A stretch of 64,000 nt of DNA from Rhynchonema sp. JSB1_4 (Eukaryota; Nematoda; Chromadorea; Monhysterida; Xyalidae). Below, piece by piece: positions 61,413-64,000 of this stretch. The stretch spans positions 54,015-118,014 of the forward strand of contig JASAMV010007829.1 in NCBI GenBank assembly GCA_030248065.1. The letters run 5' to 3'. Each line of letters begins with the position of its first letter. The first letter of the stretch is position 1. The notes under the pieces are model-generated. The model was not told the DNA's origin. It searched no databases and saw nothing but the letters and a program-made list of their open reading frames with translations. The position numbers were made by a program, and so were the translations under genes.

Positions 61413-61916
61413 CCTGGCAGTGTTGGAGGCGGGGGGTCTAAGGGGGGGGGGCCGATTTTTGCCCTCAAAATGCCCATTTTTTCGGTCAAAAATGACCAAA
61501 TTTCGACCGAAAACCCTTAAAAGTGCAAAAAATCGCGCGCTACGCACGCGCGATATATGCACTTTATAGCATATAAAAATAGGCACCCAAAAAAAACTTG
61601 CATTGCATTATACCCTACCCGCCCCGAAAAATCTCTCCCCCCCAAACCGGATTCCCCCCCCCCCAAGATCCCAGGTACACTACCCCCGTACCCGCCCCGA
61701 ATTTTTCCACCTATGTATGTACCCTTACCCGCCCCGCAAAAGTAGCCACAGCACTGGGTACAGTAGGTATCCCCCCTCTCCGAGCGCGGTACAGTAGGTA
61801 TCCCTCCTCCAGACGGCTCGAGATAGATACCCTTCCCCCCATCCTCCCCTAAGGGTTGACTCGAGATAGATACCCCTTAGGGGGGAATCCCCCTCCCATC
61901 CCCCCAGCCACTACAG
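61413..61916. other. Repeat-derived segment between A4 and A6
   Basis: Begins with the right target copy of A4, then CAGTGTTGGAGG (also at 59299), G-runs, a GCGCGCTACGCACGCGCG palindrome near 61530, and C-rich repeats of CCCTACCCGCCCC and CTCGAGATAGATACC. No gene. Confidence 0.55.
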
Positions 61917-62414
61917 CAGTGTACCGTAAAGACCTAAATACAAGGGGGGCTCTATTAATTCACTGACCCCATTTTCAAAAAATTATTTTCGTTTCTCAGC
62001 GAGAGCGTTCCAAATCCGGTGTTATTTTCGATTCCGAGGGGGGCTCTATTCCGGGGGCGCTCTATTTAGGTTTTTACGGTAGTTCCTGGTCCGGAGGGGG
62101 AGATAGCGGACCCTCCGTTTTTTTCGGAGGGGGAGATAGTGTACCCCCGAGGGGGGAAGGGGGAAGACCCAAATTCGGGAAAAATTCACTATTTGTGGTA
62201 GGAAATTTTACCAAATTTTTCCCCTTTTTTTGGAAAAAAATTCTTCATAAAAAGGGCATTTTGGCGACTTTTGAAGAACATTTACCTGAAAAAACAATAT
62301 TTTTTGTATAAAAATGCCCATTTTAGGCCTAAAAATGCCTATTTTAGGCAAAAATTGGGGGACATAGTGTACCGGGAGGGGAGATAGGGGGATAGTGTAC
62401 CACCTGAGGGGGAG
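61917..62414. mobile_element. MITE family A, copy A6, broken by B4 and by the LTR element
   Basis: CAGTGTA at 61917-61923, interrupted by B4, then GTTCCTGGTCCGG onward. It runs with A2 to GAGGGGGAG and stops where TGTCGTGA of the terminal repeat begins at 62415. Its right end should lie beyond the window. Confidence 0.8.
61924..62079. mobile_element. Family B element, copy B4, inside A6
   Basis: CCGTAAAGACCTAAATA to GGTTTTTACGG, flanked by TA (61922-61923, 62080-62081). At 156 bp it is an internally deleted copy. Confidence 0.85.
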
Positions 62415-62603
62415 TGTCGTGATGTAAGAAATGATGCATTTACATTTCACGAAATACACAAGTCCGAACTGCACTGCAACTGAACAGGCAACGTAAGATC
62501 ACACATATAAAAGCATTTATAAGCTGTTATCAGTCATGTGAAGTGTTCTGAAGCTCACATGCTGCCTAGTCACAACATTAGCCTACACAAAGTTGTCACA
62601 ACA
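62415..62603. repeat. Terminal direct repeat, left copy (candidate LTR)
   Basis: 189 bp starting TGTCGTGA and ending TCACAACA, the TG...CA form of LTRs. A second copy starts at 63824. Contains ACACAAGTCCGAACTGCACT and GCTCACATGCTGCCTAGTCA in both copies. Confidence 0.7.
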
Positions 62604-63823
62604 TCCTCCCCGCCTCATATTGAGACTCAATACAAAACTGAATATGCATGTTTTAATAAATATTTCCAAAAGGGTTAATACTGCATGACTAATTACAATC
62701 GGTGTCAAACCTAAATCACCAGTTTTCAAGATGCCTTAGAGATTCCACAGGCTCTCAACGGATCCAGCTGTGGTACTTCCCAAACTGTCTTTGGCCTCGC
62801 CCCGGTGCACGAATCCCAATTGGCACATTGCCCTCTTCCGCAGACAGCATGTCGGCCTGATATCTGATGCACAAGTCCACAGTCCAGAGCAAATTTACAT
62901 GTAGCTGGTGCACGCCCGTGGTGCAGAGCAGCCAGTTTCAACCATTCCGATTGAACACTTTCCCAGGTGCGCTTCGTGCGCTTGATTTTCTCGGTGGGTG
63001 ACATCGCGGGGTTTCGCACGACCATTTCGGTTTTTTCGTTACAGTGCGTTGCGTTGACATTATTCTTACCGTTGTTGACCGGTTGTAGCTAATTGACTAT
63101 TGAGTTGAAAATGAGAGAGAGGCTCGTTGGCGATCGATAGACCAGTGTTAGAGTGTTGTACTGAAGGTGAGACGGCCCTCCAGGAGTTGCAGCCAGTGGA
63201 CACGATCATTCCTCCCCCTCGCGACCAGCCATTGACGACGTTCGAACATGATTCGATCAATTTCGCGCGACAGTTCAATGATGAAATTCAATTTCAGGCC
63301 AAATTTTCAGAAGCACGTCACAAAATGTGCTTTTTTTCAAACTGCACTTCAGGCAGTATAAATTCGTGTGTCAGACCGCATAACAAGCGGCTGCACCACA
63401 AGGCGCATTGGACTTTTTTCTCACCGCAGGGGATGCCACATTGAATTGACTATTGAGTTGATGATGAGAGAAAGAGGCTGGTTGTCGATTGATAGACCAG
63501 TGTTGGAGTGTCGCAACTGGAGGTGAGACGGCCCTCCAGGAGTTGCAACCAGGGGACACGATCATTCCTCCCCCTCGACCAGCCATTGACGACGTTTCCG
63601 AACACGATTCTGATCATTTTTGCGCGACACTTCAATGTTGAAATTCAATTTCAGGCCAAATTTTCAGGAGCACGTTCAGAAATGTGCTCTTTCCAAACTG
63701 CACTTCAGGCAGTAAAAATTTGTGTGTCAAACTGGATAACAAGCTGCTGCACTACAAGAGGACATCTTGATTCTTTTTTACAATCCACGATTGTGTAGGT
63801 TTGCTCCCTCAGGGGATGCTACT
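62604..63823. mobile_element. Interior of a short LTR-like element
   Basis: 1.2 kb with no gag, protease or reverse transcriptase motif, so at most a non-autonomous TRIM-like element. A 99-codon minus frame (63025-62726) is Cys-rich near its middle but unrecognised. A unit of about 353 bp beginning ATTGACTATTGAGTTGA is repeated in tandem at 63092 and 63445. Confidence 0.5.
63092..63821. repeat. Two tandem ~353-bp units inside the LTR-like element
   Basis: Copies share GGTGAGACGGCCCTCCAGGA, GACACGATCATTCCTCCCCC and CACTTCAGGCAGT in order. The right copy carries about 25 extra bases. Small frames in one copy are broken in the other, so I do not call a gene. Confidence 0.8.
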
Positions 63824-64000
63824 TGTCGCGACGAAATAAAGGATGCATTTTATACATTTCACAAAATACACAAGTCCGAACTGCACTGCAACTGAACATG
63901 CAATGTAAGATCACACATTATAAGCATTCATAAGCTGTTATCAGTCATGTGAGTGTTCTGAAAGCTCACATGCTGCCTAGTCACAACATTAGCCCCACAC
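63824..64000. repeat. Terminal direct repeat, right copy, cut by window end
   Basis: Begins TGTCGCGACG and follows the 62415 copy through ACACAAGTCCGAACTGCACT to CAACATTAGCC at the window edge, with roughly 10 percent differences. Confidence 0.7.

Overview
The window is animal nuclear DNA: genes are split by short-to-medium GT-AG introns, and most other sequence is interspersed repeats. A nematode is the best guess. The complexin gene reads most like my recollection of nematode complexins, and the ABCA transporter (1873 codons, two half-transporters, short first extracellular domain) is nearer the size of CED-7/ABCA3 than of ABCA1. I could not run a search, so genus is open.

I rebuilt five protein-coding genes exon by exon; in every one the intron phases match and the total coding length is a multiple of three. 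(1) 7397-4266, minus: a small DUF1771 + Smr-domain protein, 176 aa, 3 exons. (2) 20740-8562, minus: a complete ABCA-class ABC transporter, 30 exons, 1873 aa. (3) 22340-24998, plus: a UDP-glucuronosyl/glucosyltransferase-like protein, 9 exons, 499 aa, divergent from the ABCA gene across 1.6 kb that holds a 174-unit CA repeat. (4) 35533-40390, plus: a four-EF-hand calmodulin/troponin-C-like protein, 6 exons, 165 aa. (5) 49761-42935, minus: complexin, 4 coding exons, 131 aa, plus a possible alternative first exon at 44414-44375. These genes do not form one pathway: Smr proteins bind or cut RNA, ABCA moves lipid, UGT conjugates small lipophiles, and complexin controls calcium-triggered vesicle fusion.

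The rest is dominated by non-autonomous transposons, many with both target-site duplications visible. There are hAT-type MITEs with 8-bp duplications (655-1156, 3912-4220, 6605-6933, 36345-37387), PIF/Harbinger-like elements with TTA/TAA duplications (5205-6569, 54538-54947, 54951-55085), a Helitron-like element inside the ABCA gene (9615-9947), several fold-back elements and a tandemly doubled palindromic element in complexin intron 1.

From 56.7 kb to the right edge lies the most unusual region. An array of an 18-nt direct repeat is followed by a stack of nested MITEs of at least three families: A, hAT-like, ends CAGTGTAGTTCCTGG; B, TA-flanked, ends CCGTAAAAACC; C, hAT-like, ends CAGAGGTCGCAATCGGGCC. 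They have inserted into one another repeatedly, and an apparent short LTR element has inserted into the last A copy. Order of insertion can be read from intact target-site duplications. I see no transposase, reverse transcriptase, tRNA, rRNA or CRISPR locus.
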